Made by a program: the position numbers and the translations under genes | The notes under the pieces: model-generated | Told to the model about the DNA's origin: nothing | Seen by the model: only the letters and a program-made list of their open reading frames with translations | Database searches by the model: none | DNA from: Eucalyptus grandis | Lineage: Eukaryota > Streptophyta > Magnoliopsida > Myrtales > Myrtaceae | DNA length: 64,000 nucleotides | Direction: 5' to 3' | NCBI RefSeq assembly: GCF_016545825.1 | Contig: NC_052619.1 | Location: 14,957,501 to 15,021,500 of the forward strand | Shown: in pieces, positions 23,101 through 36,305 of the stretch | Layout: each line of letters opens with the position of its first letter | Numbering within the stretch: position 1 is the stretch's first letter

Positions 23101-26100
23101 TATGTTTTTCTGTGTTTACCAGGTTACTAGGCTAATACCTGATTCAAAGGGAACCACCTGTAATCAGCGGCTTGAAAGAGTTAGTGGAACAGAACATAGT
23201 CATATCTTACGAGTTCCTTTCAGATCTGATCAAGGAATTCTGCGTAAATGGATCTCTCGGTTTGATGTGTGGCCTTATCTGGAGACGTTTGCCCTGGTAA
23301 ATTTTGCTGGATTACTTGAATACTTCTTCATGTTCATACTAATGTTTCGAAGATATATTTTAATACGGCAGATATTCTGATTTACACTTATTATTACCCT
23401 TAATTGTTCTTGAAACGTGAGTATTGATGCTTTCTTTCTCAACCACTAGCAGTCAGCTTTCTCTCAGTTTCTCCCTTCCATTACCTGGCTGTACATTTTG
23501 ACAATCTTTCAATTGCAATACTTTGGATCTCTATTCATACAGCTGATTGTTGGCTGACTGGTAGTTCATTCAAATAACACAGACTTTATTAAACTGTAAT
23601 TTCCATTGTAGAGCTGCCAAGTAAATCCTGCATTATTGGATTTCTTTAATTATTGCAGAACTGTGTACTACAATGAATATTATTCCACCAATTGTATTCC
23701 ATGCCTATTTGGTTGACCATTTGAATATGTAGTCACTGATCCACTATTACGCTCGTCACTGGTGCTGCTTCTCGTCCTTATATAATTTTTCAATCCTTCA
23801 ATTTTTAGACGGTCATACTCTTAGTCATTAATGTGATAGAACGAAATGCTATTTGTTCAGCAAATGGGTGTGCCTGGGTGGCACCATTTCTGATTATCTG
23901 AATCTGAGATAGTGAATTGGTTTGACTAGAAATGGATGTTTTCTGGACGGCCCCTGTTAATGTTTTTTTTTATTTGAACAGGATGCAGCACATGAAATTA
24001 CAGCGGAGTTACAAGGCTTTCCTGATTTTATAATTGGGAACTATAGTGATGGTAATCTGGTTGCTTCATTATTGGCTTATAAAATGGGAGTCACACAGGT
24101 TAGCAATTTTTCCATTTCCTTCTTTATTTTAGCAACTTCTGCCATTATACTAGTCTCATTGAACTATAATTGTTACCACATGTCATGTATGCAGTGCACC
24201 ATAGCACATGCTTTGGAGAAGACAAAATATCCGGACTCTGACATATATTGGAAAAAGTTTGATGAGAAGTACCACTTTTCATGTCAATTTACTGCTGACT
24301 TACTAGCCATGAATAATGCAGACTTTATCATCACCAGCACATACCAAGAGATAGCAGGAACGTAAGTTTTCCTTTTCTTGAATACAATAATTGTTCATTG
24401 TAGATTGTTTACATTACTTACATCATAAGATTGCCAGGGTTGGTAGGCCAGTCAAGTTGCTCAAAAGCTGGCCTGAATACCACTTGAATGCCCGAGATTA
24501 CAACACCTGTAAAGTCATGTGAAATCAGGAAATGAAGATTTGTCTGAAAAATTGCCTTTTGCACCCTGAAAAATTCCCCTTCAATGTTTTACCTATAAAC
24601 CTCCTGCAGTAGGAAATCTATCATGACATATGTGCTCAAAAAGCTTTATTTCCATAGTATTTAATATATATGAGATTTCAACGCCTATAGAGTCATGTGT
24701 AATCAGAAAGAAAATGACAAACCTGTCCGAAAAAGTTCTTTTTGCACCTTAAAAAATTCCCTTTCGATATTTTGCCTAAAAATCTCCTACAGTAGGAAAT
24801 CTATCATGACACATGATTTAGTATATACAAGATTACACCTGTAAAGTCATGTGAAATCAAGGAACGAAGATTTGTGCATGCAGTATGTCGCTCACCACAT
24901 AGTTATCTGACATTTGATAAATATGAATAGGTTGCTTCTGAATGTGATCAGTTTGTGTGGCCACTAATGTGCATGCTGGTTAAAGCTGAAAAAGATACTT
25001 GTGATCCTATAGATACTTGTGCAAAAGTAGGATTGAAGTTGAAAATGTTAATCCTACAGATACTCGTCATCTCTAGATTAAGTAACCTTTAAATTCTCAA
25101 AATCGTTCATAATCAACTGAAAGTGCTTCACAAGTTGATCTTCTTAAAAGGAAGAAAAATTATTGACCAAATTATATTAAATTATTTAATCAAGGAAAAA
25201 AGCAAGAACAATTGGTCAAGGAGAAAACAAATTTCCTTCTGGTTTCTTCCCTGTAAGCCAGTTCCTTATCTTAATGGATAGGCGAGGTATATCTGTCCTT
25301 TTCCAGTCATTGAGACCCTCGTTTATTGTCTAATCTCAGTGCCTTTGGATTTTTTGTAGTAGAAAGTTTTCCTGAGCAACAGGAATAGGATTAGAGATTA
25401 TCAACGTTGGACATGCAAATTCCTGATTGAGGGATCTTAGTTTCATTTGTATTTCAGGCAGCAGGATGAATTATGTTAGAAGCTTCTATTTTAATTGGAG
25501 ATTGAATATATTTAGTTAGAGGTGCAATTTGTTGACCAAATTGCATCCAGATTTAGCTGAGCATATGAAGCTTTTGATTCTTTCTTGGAGAAATGGAACC
25601 CCATAAATATATTTCCCAAGTGGTAACTGGCGAGAATATTGTAATTCCTTATAGTATTACTGTTATCGTATAAAGCTCTCATTCTATGGTAGTGAAAAAA
25701 TGGATTCTCCACAATTATATTTTATATTGTTTACAAGTCCTTCAATATGTGGACATCAAGTATCTGCAAAATTTTTGTCAGCTCTCAACCATTGTTACAA
25801 TAAATGCATGATTTAAGCTGTTGACAATGCTGTCTTGGGTCAGGCTGCATGGAAATGTCTTTGGCGGTGAAATGATTCAAGTATACAACAGAGAAATGTG
25901 TACTTTTATTGGGGAATCATGAGCAGAGTTCCACCTGAAAAGTGGTTTTGACTTGTAGAATGTGCAGCGGTTTTAATTCTCAGTTACATGTTGGATTATG
26001 TTTTTCTTAGGCGGTTATAGCGATTGTGCAAAACTTTATGTAGTTCTGTATCCTGGGAACCATTGTGCACTTGGGAATTGGAATTGTTTAGTTGCGTTTG

Positions 26101-28689
26101 GACGCTAATTATGGATTTCCTATACTTTTGTTGTCTCACTTTCTCCATTGTTTCTAACTACTTCGCTCTTCCCTCAGGAAAAATACCGTTGGGCAGTATG
26201 AGAGCCACACTGCCTTCACTCTTCCAGGGCTGTACAGAGTTGTTCATGGGATTGATGTTTTTGATCCAAAGTTCAACATTGTCTCCCCTGGGGCAGATAT
26301 GTGCATCTATTTCCCCTACTCTGAAAAGCAGAAGAGACTCACAGCTTTGCATGGATCAATAGAAAAGCTGCTATATGATCCTGAACAAAATGATGAGCAC
26401 ATGTGAGTCTTATTTATGTTCTTAATTTGTCTTTTAACCTGAAGCCTCTTGCCCTCATTCAGTCAAGATAATTGCAGTCGCATTAGAAATGCTATAACTC
26501 GACGTCATGTGTGATTGTTAATTTCAGAAACTATATACTTTTTGGTCATAGCAAGCTATGTTATTCTAGGAGAACATCTGTATTCTCAAAATAAATTTGA
26601 GTAACCAGGGTATAAAAGCCCAGTTCCATGCCTTGAAGTTCAGAGTCGAAATATCATTTGTAATCTGGATGTTAGGTTATGCACTTTTTCTTGTTAATAT
26701 TAGGAAGACAGATATTGCTCTAACTAGATAAATGCAAACTCACTTTTTATGGTAATAGAAAAATGGTCGCCAGAAATTTGTTTTTCTATTGCCTTTCTTG
26801 ACAAGAGAAATATAATAGGTTGCTAATTACATCACTTGATTGAATTGCCGCAGAGGATCATTGTCTGATCGGTCCAAGCCCATGATCTTTTCCATGGCAA
26901 GGCTGGACAAAGTGAAGAATATGACAGGGCTGGTTGAATGCTATGCTAAGAATTCAAAATTGAGGGAACTAGCAAATCTTGTAGTGGTGGCTGGTTACAT
27001 TGATGTGAAGAAGTCAAAGGACAGAGAAGAGATAGCAGAAATCGAAAAGATGCATGAACTGATGAAGGAATACAATTTGGATGGTCAATTTCGTTGGATG
27101 GCAGCCCAAACAAATCGGGCACGTAATGGAGAGCTTTACCGCTATATAGCAGACACAAAAGGTGTTTTTGTTCAGGTGGATTCTGAACTTGCACTATGAA
27201 CATTTAGTCTCATGGATTATAGTGCCTTTTCGCTTCTAACTCTTTTTCCTGTTTGTAGCCGGCTTTTTATGAAGCTTTTGGACTTACAGTTGTTGAGGCT
27301 ATGACGTGCGGCCTTCCAACATTTGCCACTTGTCATGGTGGTCCGGCAGAGATAATTGAACATGGTGTATCAGGATATCATATTGATCCATATCATCCTG
27401 ACCAGGCTGCTACCCTACTGGCAGATTTCTTTGAGCAAAGTAAAAAGGACCCCAATCACTGGACTAAAATCTCTGCTGCTGGACTTCAGAGGATCTATGA
27501 AAGGTTAGGGGAGTAGTAGCTTCTGCTATAACGGTTTGTTTATCCAAATCTCGAATCATTCTGGGATTTGTCAGATTTTTGTGGACACATTCTTGCTGAA
27601 GTGATTGTTTTGGACATGCTCTCTCTGATGCTTAATTACATGGAATTTTTACACTATAGGTACACCTGGAAGATTTATTCAGAGAGGCTGATGACACTGG
27701 CAGGGGTTTATGGCTTCTGGAAGTATGTTTCAAAGCTCGAGAGGCGTGAGACCCGGCGATATCTTGAGATGTTTTACATTCTTAAATTCCGGGAATTGGT
27801 AAGTTGCTGGAAGACAATTCTCATCATGCTGGGTATTTTTGTCACCATTTCAATTTAGCTTCATCCTCATACTTCAATCTTTCAATGTAAACGACAGTCC
27901 TGAGCTGATCTGCATATATCTTGAATAACAACACTTTATACTGGTAAATTAATGCTGAAATACAAGGATGCAGATAGATGATATAATGCTTGGCCGAGAA
28001 AAAGGGGAAAAAATATAGTTGGCACCTGGGTGTAGGTTTGGGAAACTGAGATAGCATATCTATCGTATATTGAAAAGTTTCATCCCACCTTGCTTTGTTA
28101 AAATGGATCAATCTTACTTCCACTAACAATTTGACAACGGATTGTTTTCATATCTGTTAGTTTAACATCACAGTCAGAAAGATCATGTCTTGAGTATTTT
28201 GTCTGCAGCCTTTTGCCGTTTAGCTTTGTTCTTTGCATGATTCACCAGTTTTGCTGGATAATTTTGTTCGGATGTCAGGCTTTGATCAGACAAAATTTCT
28301 ACATGAGGGCTTTATTTATTCCCTGATAGAATTAGTCCCAATATGACATATCAACTATATTTTGTACTAGATATGCAAAGGTGGAAAATGGAGACAACAC
28401 CGATGGTAAAAGGTTTTTGTTTTCAATAGGCAAATTGTTATTCCCTCTCTGTGTAAGCTGAACATGATCAAATTTTCAACAAGACTAAGACGTTTCTATC
28501 TCAATTTGCCATGTCGATCAATTTCTTAATACCTGAATGCAAGCATGTAGGTTAATCTCGCTACTTTTCTTCTCTAATCGAGGAAGAAAGCTTGCGAAGA
28601 CAGGGTAAGTTTCAACCGTGTCCTAATGCTTTATGCTTGCTTTGTTTCAGGTGAAAACTGTTCCCGTGGCAGCCGACGAGCCCCATTAA
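20146..28689 (+). CDS. SUS3: Sucrose synthase, SUS2/SUS3 type (811 aa, 15 coding exons)
   Basis: Reversibly cleaves sucrose with UDP to UDP-glucose and fructose in the cytosol, or attached to membranes near cellulose synthase. Coding exons: 20146-20243, 20587-20719, 21638-21789, 21900-22092, 22310-22428, 22535-22751, 22949-23044, 23123-23296, 23982-24098, 24195-24361, 26178-26402, 26854-27175, 27259-27503, 27660-27798, 28651-28689. All junctions are GT-AG and the phases join without a break. The N-terminal RIPS motif gives Ser11, the usual calcium-dependent kinase site. The regulatory N-terminal domains span about 11-276 and the GT-B fold about 277-754. Active-site Arg580 and Lys585 lie in ARLDKVKN, and Glu676/Glu684 form the E-x7-E pair (EAFGLTVVE). 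The length matches the family (about 805-815 aa). SUS3 is assigned from N-terminal similarity and neighbours. SUS2 is the alternative. Confidence 0.95.
24495..24872 (+). repeat. Tandem repeat within sucrose synthase intron 10
   Basis: Intron 10 (24362-26177, 1,816 bp) is the longest of the gene. A block beginning GATTACAACACCTGTAAAGT at 24495 recurs diverged at 24673 and as a short third piece at 24831 (periods about 178 and 158 bp). Each full unit ends in CAGTAGGAAATCTATCATGAC. It does not touch the splice sites. Confidence 0.7.
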
Positions 28690-29130
28690 TCTGGTGGCAT
28701 CACCGAACTCAAGGGGGTTGTCACCCGGGGGCATTCGCCATGTAAATATTTCCGTCTTTCACTCCAATGCAGAAGCATGAGCATTCCGTATTGAATAATT
28801 GAGGGCCAGAGTTCATTTGCGCTCTTGATATGATGATTTCCATAAAATAATTCTGCAGCGAGGTTGTAACCATGGTCACGAGCGAAGAATGGTTGATGGT
28901 GCGGTTGTCTTAGTCTCGTGACAGTAATGTATATGCATCATGAGTTCCAAACCTAAGATGCTGAATTGTCGGTATCTTAAGGAGGTCAAATATAAAATGA
29001 CCTCTGGATTATTGAACTCTATTAAGATCATATATGAAGTAACCTCTAATGAAAAGCTCCATTACCCCAGTGTTTGTCCACATGACTAGATTTTGCATGC
29101 TGTGCCCTTATTTTGCATATGCTTAGTTTG
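28690..29130 (+). other. 3' region of sucrose synthase and spacer
   Basis: Candidate near-upstream polyadenylation motifs AATAAT at about 28794 and ATAAAATAAT at about 28842 lie 105-155 bp after the stop, a usual distance in plants. No other gene is seen. Confidence 0.4.
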
Positions 29131-29355
29131 GAAAAGTGCATCCTCAAACTTAAATCAAAACGCAATTGAGTCCCAAATTCGATCATATCCTTTCAAGTCC
29201 TTTTTATAAACAATTCCCAGATTTGCTTATCACTTGGGTGATCCATTGGAGTGGCATTTTGCAGAGTAAGTTTTAGGACTTGAGTTACGTTTTTTAGCAA
29301 AGGCTTGAAATTTAATTGAACTAAATTGAGGTTTAGGAAGATTATTTGCACTTTC
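29131..29355. mobile_element. Short inverted-repeat element (MITE-like, about 225 bp)
   Basis: The left end GAAAAGTGCATCCTCAAACTT pairs with the right end, whose complement reads GAAAGTGCAAATAATCTTCCTAAACCT. The body repeats TTGAGTCC/GGACTT-type blocks in inverted order. No target duplication could be read. Confidence 0.5.
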
Positions 29356-29359
29356 TGAT

Positions 29360-31587
29360 GATGGGTTTAAGATTTTACCCCATCAGTTGACGCTTGTCGA
29401 GCGAGTCGTCAGTCCGAGTCAGTGGGGGAATGTCTGGAGTCCGTGGGCTACTCGACCTAATCTATTCTGCTGGGCCATGTGCCTCATCTCGAACGAGGGA
29501 CTCCCTTCCCTGCTTTTAAGTAGCCCCTGACGCTTTACTGTTGCAAGCCTGCAGAAACCCCAGCTTTTTCACTGCTCAAAACGGCATACAAGACTGGTCA
29601 TAAGGCTGGTCACGTGTTGAGGTCCTTCTCTCTCTCTCTCTCTCTTCAGCGGTCTCTTCAGCGGTCAATTACTCGTTAGACTCGAACAGCAAGTAACATG
29701 TAACATAATTTATGTTTTCCCAGGTGCGATGATAGTATATTCACTCCCGATGTTATCCCCCTGTCCCCTTGAGTTTTATCAGCGACCTTGGATGCCCCAA
29801 GCCTGAGTTTCTCTCCTCGTCCTTTCGTTTTGCTTGTTCCTTCAACGTGGGAAACATTTTAACCGCCATGTGATTTCACTCCCAAGTTCAACTGTCAAGA
29901 GTGACACGGGTTAGCATTCGATCAACACATTCTAGTAGTTTCTCGAGTCTATATCCAGTCGAAAATTAAATTCCGAGTGCGTGAGCAAGCAATCCACACA
30001 TTTTATTAAGAAAGTATTTCCCTATTTCACGTGTTCAATTTTTGCGTATCTTCACCGGTCCTTCACTCGGAACAAATTGAGGGCACGTTTCTTCACATTG
30101 AGTTAGTGCATTCGGTAATTTGCTTCTTAGTTGATTCCAACAAGTCTCAAACTCATAATTAGAAGAGAATATACAAACTTTCTAGCTATCTAAATTGGAA
30201 ATGAGCAAGGTTCGAGTTGACCCGGTCCAGCACCGATGTTGGTCCTCAATTTTTGGATCAGGATCAATCTTGTTGAGTATGAGATTAAGGATTGAACCAA
30301 CCAATTTCAAAGTCAACTTGAGATTAACCAATTGATTTTTATTTCATTTTTTTATATTTCTTGAAATGATAGAATTACAAATCTTTTAACAATATGACAT
30401 TGAGCAACTAAATTATGAACATTGGTGCATATCAAACATAAATTAAAGATAAGATAACGACATAAATTCATAAGGCAGACCAAGAGAGGTGAGCGATTTT
30501 CACTAGCTGAGCTATGCTCATGAGGCGAGCGAGGGGAGGCTCTAGAGGCAAGGAGCGAGTGATGTTGAGGCAAGTGAAGAGGATATCTATTTTTTCCCTT
30601 TTTGTGATCAAATATGGGCTGGGTTTCAATTTTATGATTTACATGGTAAAATCACATAAAAAATAACAGAATTAGAGGTGAAAGGATTTATAGTAGATAA
30701 AATTATATTACACATATATAATATATACAGAATTGGTCCGGATTAGATCAACCCTAGAGTCTTATGATCAAGAATCAATCTACACAGATCAAAATTCAAG
30801 GATCTTAGGATTAAGGACTCGCTTGTTCCCTTGAAAACGGGTCAAGACTAGCTAGGTTAGATTGGTCCCTGACTAAGGACTGGCCTAGTTTCCCTTGAAA
30901 ACAGATCGATGCATTGTTGGTCATGTGATTGCCTTCGTTGGTCACAGGTCTGACAAGGCGATCACAACATAAGTCAAAATACAGAGTCTCTTCCTCGTTA
31001 GGAGGCGATCTGATCTTTGTGATGGTAGAGAAATCCAGTTCGTTGGCTTAGGCAAGAAACCCTACCGCTAGGCGCCTCATTTCAATTAGTGCCACTTGTC
31101 ATCTTATTGGATCGTTTCCATTTGTCTGGGAAAAGCATAACGTGAGAGAGAGAGAGAGAGAGAGAGAGGTGTGCCATGTGTTGAGGCACTAGAGGACATG
31201 ATTGCAAGTTCCAAAAACCACAAAAGAGTAACAAACCCTCTTGAAAAAACAGAGCCAGTTACATCATTCCATTAACCAAGACGGTCGCGACCCTTGTTTT
31301 CTTTCAATAGGAACGCCGTTCCTGGCACGAAACCTGGACTCAACACAACACGACGCAGCATCATCTTCCTCATGTGAAAGATCTAAATCCACCTCTATAT
31401 CTACACCTTCACCACTGACGTGTTTCAAAGGCGCGAGGGTCGACTCGACCCTTTTCTAATTTTTGGCCGTCTCTCTTCAACGCCGTCGCACCTTTTTCAG
31501 GACCACACTACTAATCTCGACTCCCAAACTAAAATACAACAAGATGGGCAAAAAAAGAGTGAAGAACAATGCTCCGGGCCTCCAAGC
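29360..31587. other. Intergenic stretch between sucrose synthase and the glucanase
   Basis: Contains a (CT)n run at 29627-29645 and a (GA)n run at 31144-31168, and between about 30200 and 30910 a degenerate relative of the hAT-like element at 16201 (shared AACATAAATTAAAGATAAG-type block). No gene is supported. The glucanase stop lies at 31588, so the last 100-200 bp is probably its 3' untranslated region. Confidence 0.5.
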
Positions 31588-34288
31588 CTAGAGCTGTCCA
31601 AAAGAGTGGGCTAGATAAGCCAGCGTGCCGACCAGGGGTGCGTTCATGTAAGTAGATGGCTCGGACTGCTCATAATCGGACCGTTGATCTGGGAACCGGT
31701 CGTGCTGGTCCGGTCCGCCAACTATGGCGCCCACATGAATGTTCGGGTTGGGGGACTCTGAGTTCATGAAGTCGAAGCCCGATGAGCACTGGATCTTCGC
31801 CGGGTGGGAGGCGACCGAAGGGAGGGACGAACCCCTGTGGTGGATCCTCTGCGGGTACCGTGGCCCGTACCCCACCATGTAGGACATTCTCAAGGGGTTG
31901 TCCCCAAGTAGATAGTCCACCTATAAATTTAACACACGGATAAATATTAAGTCACTAATTGACGATTGTCTAAATCCAATTTTTAAGACTGGAAGATCCG
32001 GTTTCTAACATCGTTCATGGACAAAGTTCTATGAATTGAAAACTACAAGAGAAATGTGAGGTCATTTATTTATCTATTTTCTCAGTTTGCTTCCATTTTA
32101 ATGTGTGAAAAATGGGTTATGTAGAAAAGAAGGTTTTCCTCTTCTTCTTTTACCTGTTTCTTGGCTATGTTGCGGAGTCTGCTCGGAGTGAAGGTGGTGC
32201 CACCGCAGTTGACGAACACGTGCGCCCTGGTTAAGTACTTGGCGTATGTCACGAGCAAGAAGGCGGTGGAGGTCACATACTGCATGTTGTCATCGCTCAT
32301 CTTGAACAGAAGACCGCCTATACATGTGTCCACCGGCAAGTATCCAAAATCATCATGACTAGCCGTTACAGATAAAAGACAAGTTATGATTTTGATAGAG
32401 AGCGAGAGAGAGTTTTTTACCTGGGGTGTATTGAGCGGAAGAAGCTCCCGGTATGACAGAGCAGATGAAATTATCTGCATGGCCCTTGTAGTCATGGAGG
32501 GTCTGCACATTCTGCACTAAGAACGCCTGAAAAATTCACACCAAAAACGAGGAATTTGTCAAGGAACCGAAAACCACATAATCGCCTCACGGAACGCCGA
32601 GAGACGATGGAACCGGAAGAGAATAGTCCCGACATGGGGGACACTCGCCTTGGAGAGCAGAATCCTAGCACCGGCATGCTTATTGTCCCAACCAAAGGTG
32701 TTGTCATACTCAGCTGCTCCAAGGGTCTGTCCGTTCACTTGAATGTAGTTGAGAAAAGCTAGGTTCTTTGTGGCCTTATGCAGCCAAGCAGCTGCCCACA
32801 ACAACTCATCCTGCTCCATTTTTTTTTTTTTTTTTGCAAACACCAAAACTTTGTTATTTTTGGCTGAACATGTCAATTATTTGTTCAGTAATTTGGCATT
32901 ACTCGCAGAACAGCAAAGAAAAAAATCTAATTTTTCTAATTGGTGGGTGCCAAATGGAGAAAAAATTCTTCCTTGAAGGGAATGTAAAGAAATTCACCTG
33001 GTAACCAGAGAACGAACAATAGAAGGGGCACACAACATCCTTCAGCCCATTGCTGTAAGATCCTCTGTACTTATCAGCAAACTCGAAAACCTGGTGGATT
33101 TGAAATTTTCCAGGAATGATTAAAGAGGTGCTTATCCAACAACTTGTCCTTTTCTTGAAAATTTAGACTGGGATTAATGGGGATTATTGCTTTACCCTGA
33201 TGGCCCTCCTGACCAAGAATCTGGAGTAAGCGGGGTCACTCCTCCTGAAGACCAACGAGGCAGCGGCAAGAGCAGCGGCAGTTTCACCGGCCACATCAGA
33301 GCCAGGGTTGCTCCTGTCTATCTTGTACACGCTCCTCGGCGTGTCCATGTCCTCTGGTCTCTCCCAACATTTGTGGTCCTTGTTAGCGTCACCCACCTTA
33401 GCAAGAACAAAAACGAGGCCGAAAAACCCAAAACCCATCAGCCCCTCTTATCTGTTTCCATTTTGGGTCCTCTCCATCAGGAAAAAAAAAAAAAAATCTT
33501 GTTGAAAGCAGATGATGCAGATGCATAGTAGCAGCAAGAAATGCACTTTTTTTTTTTTTCACTCTTTCCTCCATCAAAGCACATTCAACTTCTTTCACTC
33601 GAGTGTCACCCCCTAAAGAAAAAAATGGTGAGTGCAGAAGAAAAGAAGAGAATGCCGGACAGACCTGGACGTAGATGGTGTCCGGACGAGCAGTGGCTTT
33701 GAGCAGATAGTCAGAGGCCCAGCGAATAGCTTCCTTGGCATTCCCCAACTCTCCCTTCATCAACCCACCAAACTCAATCACACTCCACGAGAGCATTGTG
33801 GTGGTGAACGCCATGGGGAACCCAAATTTCACATTGTCCCCTGCATCATAGTACCCACCCACCAAATCCACCTGCACATTTTTCCCCATCCACGCAAACC
33901 CGAAATGAGCAAAAGAAACTCGACATTTCCCTTTTTGTTCCCACAGCAAGACGGGAAAGAGCAAAAAGCAAGAGAACCAACACAGCAGAGGAACAACACT
34001 GAAGAAAGATGCGATCTTTAAAGGACGTACATTGGCAGCAGACCCGTCCGAGAGGCCAGAGTCTCTCCTCCAAGTGACCCTCTGGCTGCGAGGGAGCCTC
34101 CCGGATCTCTGCCCTTCGAAGAAGAGGATGGACTTGGTGAGAGCATCCCTGTAGTTGTGGCTGGCGAAGCGAGGACGGTGCTGGTGGCGGTGCCTCAACG
34201 GGTAATAGGCATTGCAGAGAAACAGAGAAGCGGAGAAGCAAGAAAGCAGCAGGAGCAGAGTGAAGGAGCGGAGGAAGACAAGCGCCAT
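31588..34288 (-). CDS. GH9B13: GH9 endo-beta-1,4-glucanase (cellulase), secreted class B (507 aa, 8 exons)
   Basis: Secreted hydrolase of internal beta-1,4-glucan bonds, acting in the wall on amorphous cellulose or related glucans. Exons on the minus strand: 34288-34031, 33871-33665, 33396-33196, 33090-32998, 32810-32649, 32526-32421, 32317-32154, 31920-31588. The frame is continuous over all joins. A signal peptide covers residues 1 to about 27. The mature start motif [19 protein letters not shown] spans 45-63. Catalytic base region DAGD lies at 95-98, the signature [10 protein letters not shown] at 422-431, and the acid/base block [11 protein letters not shown] at 475-485 holds Asp479 and Glu484. 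There is no C-terminal cellulose-binding module and no membrane anchor, so it is class B. Intron 5 is GC-AG. GH9B13 is inferred from its place beside sucrose synthase. The family call is certain, the orthologue name less so. Confidence 0.94.
32527..32648 (-). other. GC-AG intron (intron 5 of the GH9 glucanase)
   Basis: The donor reads AAG|GCGAGT at 32649/32648 and the acceptor TTTCAG|GCG at 32527/32526. Only this donor keeps the frame between ...RILLSK and AFLVQNVQ. The GT three bases further on would shift it. All other introns of the gene are GT-AG. Confidence 0.8.
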
Positions 34289-34409
34289 TGAAGGGAGTAC
34301 CAAAAAAAATAAAAAGAAAGGAAAGGAAAGGAAAGGAAAATCAGAGGGAAGCCCCAGAACAACCAACCAACGACCAACCTGCAAGAGTGCACAGAGCAAC
34401 CACCTTCAC

Positions 34410-34417
34410 TATTTATA
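34410..34417 (-). promoter_or_regulatory. TATA box of the GH9 glucanase
   Basis: TATAAATA on the minus strand, 122 bp upstream of the ATG at 34288. It predicts a leader of about 90 nt. No other TATA-like octamer is close. Confidence 0.6.
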
Positions 34418-34419
34418 AA

Positions 34420-36300
34420 CTGAGAAGGAAAAGCTGCTTCGATATAACTTCTTCCCGCTCTGTTACAGAGCAAAACAATAATTAAGGCCACATTCTCCAA
34501 CAGCAGCAACAGGGTCTTTTGTGCTTAGTAAAATGGGACTTTTTCGATTCCCGTATTGAAAAAGATTATCTGGGGCAAGTTCAGAATTTATTGCAGATGA
34601 AGGTGAAAGGAGCAATTTTTAAATGGTTTTTTTCTTTTGGCCAATGCCCTGCTGCACAGTTCGGAAAAAAGGGTGTCTAGGGTTTGCCCTTGCCCCAGAG
34701 AGAATGACATTCCAAGGGGCATTAATTGCACAGCAGGAGCTAAGCGGCCATCACATGGAAATTCACGTTTTATTGATGTCGATGTAATAATGAACGACAT
34801 GAGAGGTGTAAAGGACGGTCCTCCACACAAAGTAATGTTAGCTAGGGAAAAACCAAAAGGGGCCGTAGTTTTTCTTTCAAGAATTTTTGGATAGGATGCG
34901 CTCGTGTAAATATATATGTGCTTTCGTTATTGGTCCATCACGCCTTTGCTCTAAAGCAATATTGCAAGCACTTGTACAGTAGTATGCACCAAGGAGATTA
35001 TAGCCGACTAGGAGTTAGGAAACCTGACTTCAACTACCGCTTTAGAGGGCACTGGGATTGATTGCTTTTCTCCTCTGGCTACATATGTCGCGGTTATTAT
35101 TTGGGCATTTATAGACTGTATTATTTTTGTGAACATTTAACTAGAGTTTCCCTTTCTAGTGTCTTCCTTTACTTGATCTCTCCTCGAAACAGTTCTCAAG
35201 TTTTCTTCATAACCATTCTTCCGAATAACATTATGTTCGTCGTCGGTATAAATAGGTTCCCCGCAAATTGTTGTAGGGGGGAGCAAGTAAAGGATGAGGA
35301 AAATCTAGTAATGTTTTATAAACTACTATATTACCTTCGTCGTGTAGTCAATTGGAAAAGCTGATCTTCACGCTTCTGCAAATAGTAAATAAAGTAGAAA
35401 TCTTGCGATGATTCCATTGCCTGAAAACGTTCCATGGACAATGAGTTTCTCTGAGCCCGATCCATGGCCTAAAGTTTTTTTGCCAGGACCATCCTCTTTT
35501 CAGTAAAGAAGAAGAGAAATTGCTCTCCACTTATCTCGGAGCTTAAATGAAAGAAGCAAAGCGACTTAAAAATGTTTTTGACAAAAAGAAAAGAAAGCAC
35601 GATGTGCAATATCGGTAGTAGAGAAAGCTGGCAAATAAGCTCTCGACGTGGTCGTTTGTCGGGGACGGTTGGTCAACACAGAGATGGGCTCGATGCTGAA
35701 AAATCTCGCGGCGATCGATGAAAGCTGTGAAACTTATTCGCCACATACGGTCCATCCATCCCTCGAAGTCCCCTTGGAATGGAGCTCTTTTATCAATGGG
35801 CATGGAAAAAGGAACTTTGATCGTTAGCCTTGCGAATCTCAACTTTGCAAACCGCAATGTAGAGGCGAAGAAATCGGAGTCTGCTCTTAGTCTTTTCTTC
35901 TTCTTTTTTTTTTGCTTTTTTGGGTGATAAGGTAAGTACATTTTCTAGACTATCTTCCTCCTGTAAAATTTATTTTAGTTGATGGGGGACCGATCTTGCA
36001 TACAATACATGCCATGGTGTGCTTTGCTCGCCTGAATAAGATGCCGCATAGGTCACCTACCCGTGCATGAGGGGCGTGGGATGATAACCTTAGTTTATCG
36101 AGCGCGAATAGGAACCATATTTTAAAAAACACCAAATAGAAAACGAAGATGATGCTCTGTAGCATGCAAGCATTGGCAGAACGGTGAGTCATTGTCATGG
36201 TTGCCTAAGATACCTGATCCACCTTGACCTACATATGTTGGTAGTCCAAGGTTATTGTTGTCTCAGAAAGCGATATTGGCAACAGTAGCCTTTTCTTGAT
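34420..36300. other. Intergenic stretch, no gene seen
   Basis: Contains the glucanase upstream region and AT-rich DNA with a T-run near 35905. Short frames show no family signature. Confidence 0.45.
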
Positions 36301-36305
36301 ATTTA

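Noticed and set aside
33398..34399. A single 333-codon minus-strand frame over the glucanase start
   Set aside because: It reads through intron 1 and intron 2. Only parts of it are exons 1 and 2, and the true start is the ATG at 34288 before the signal peptide.
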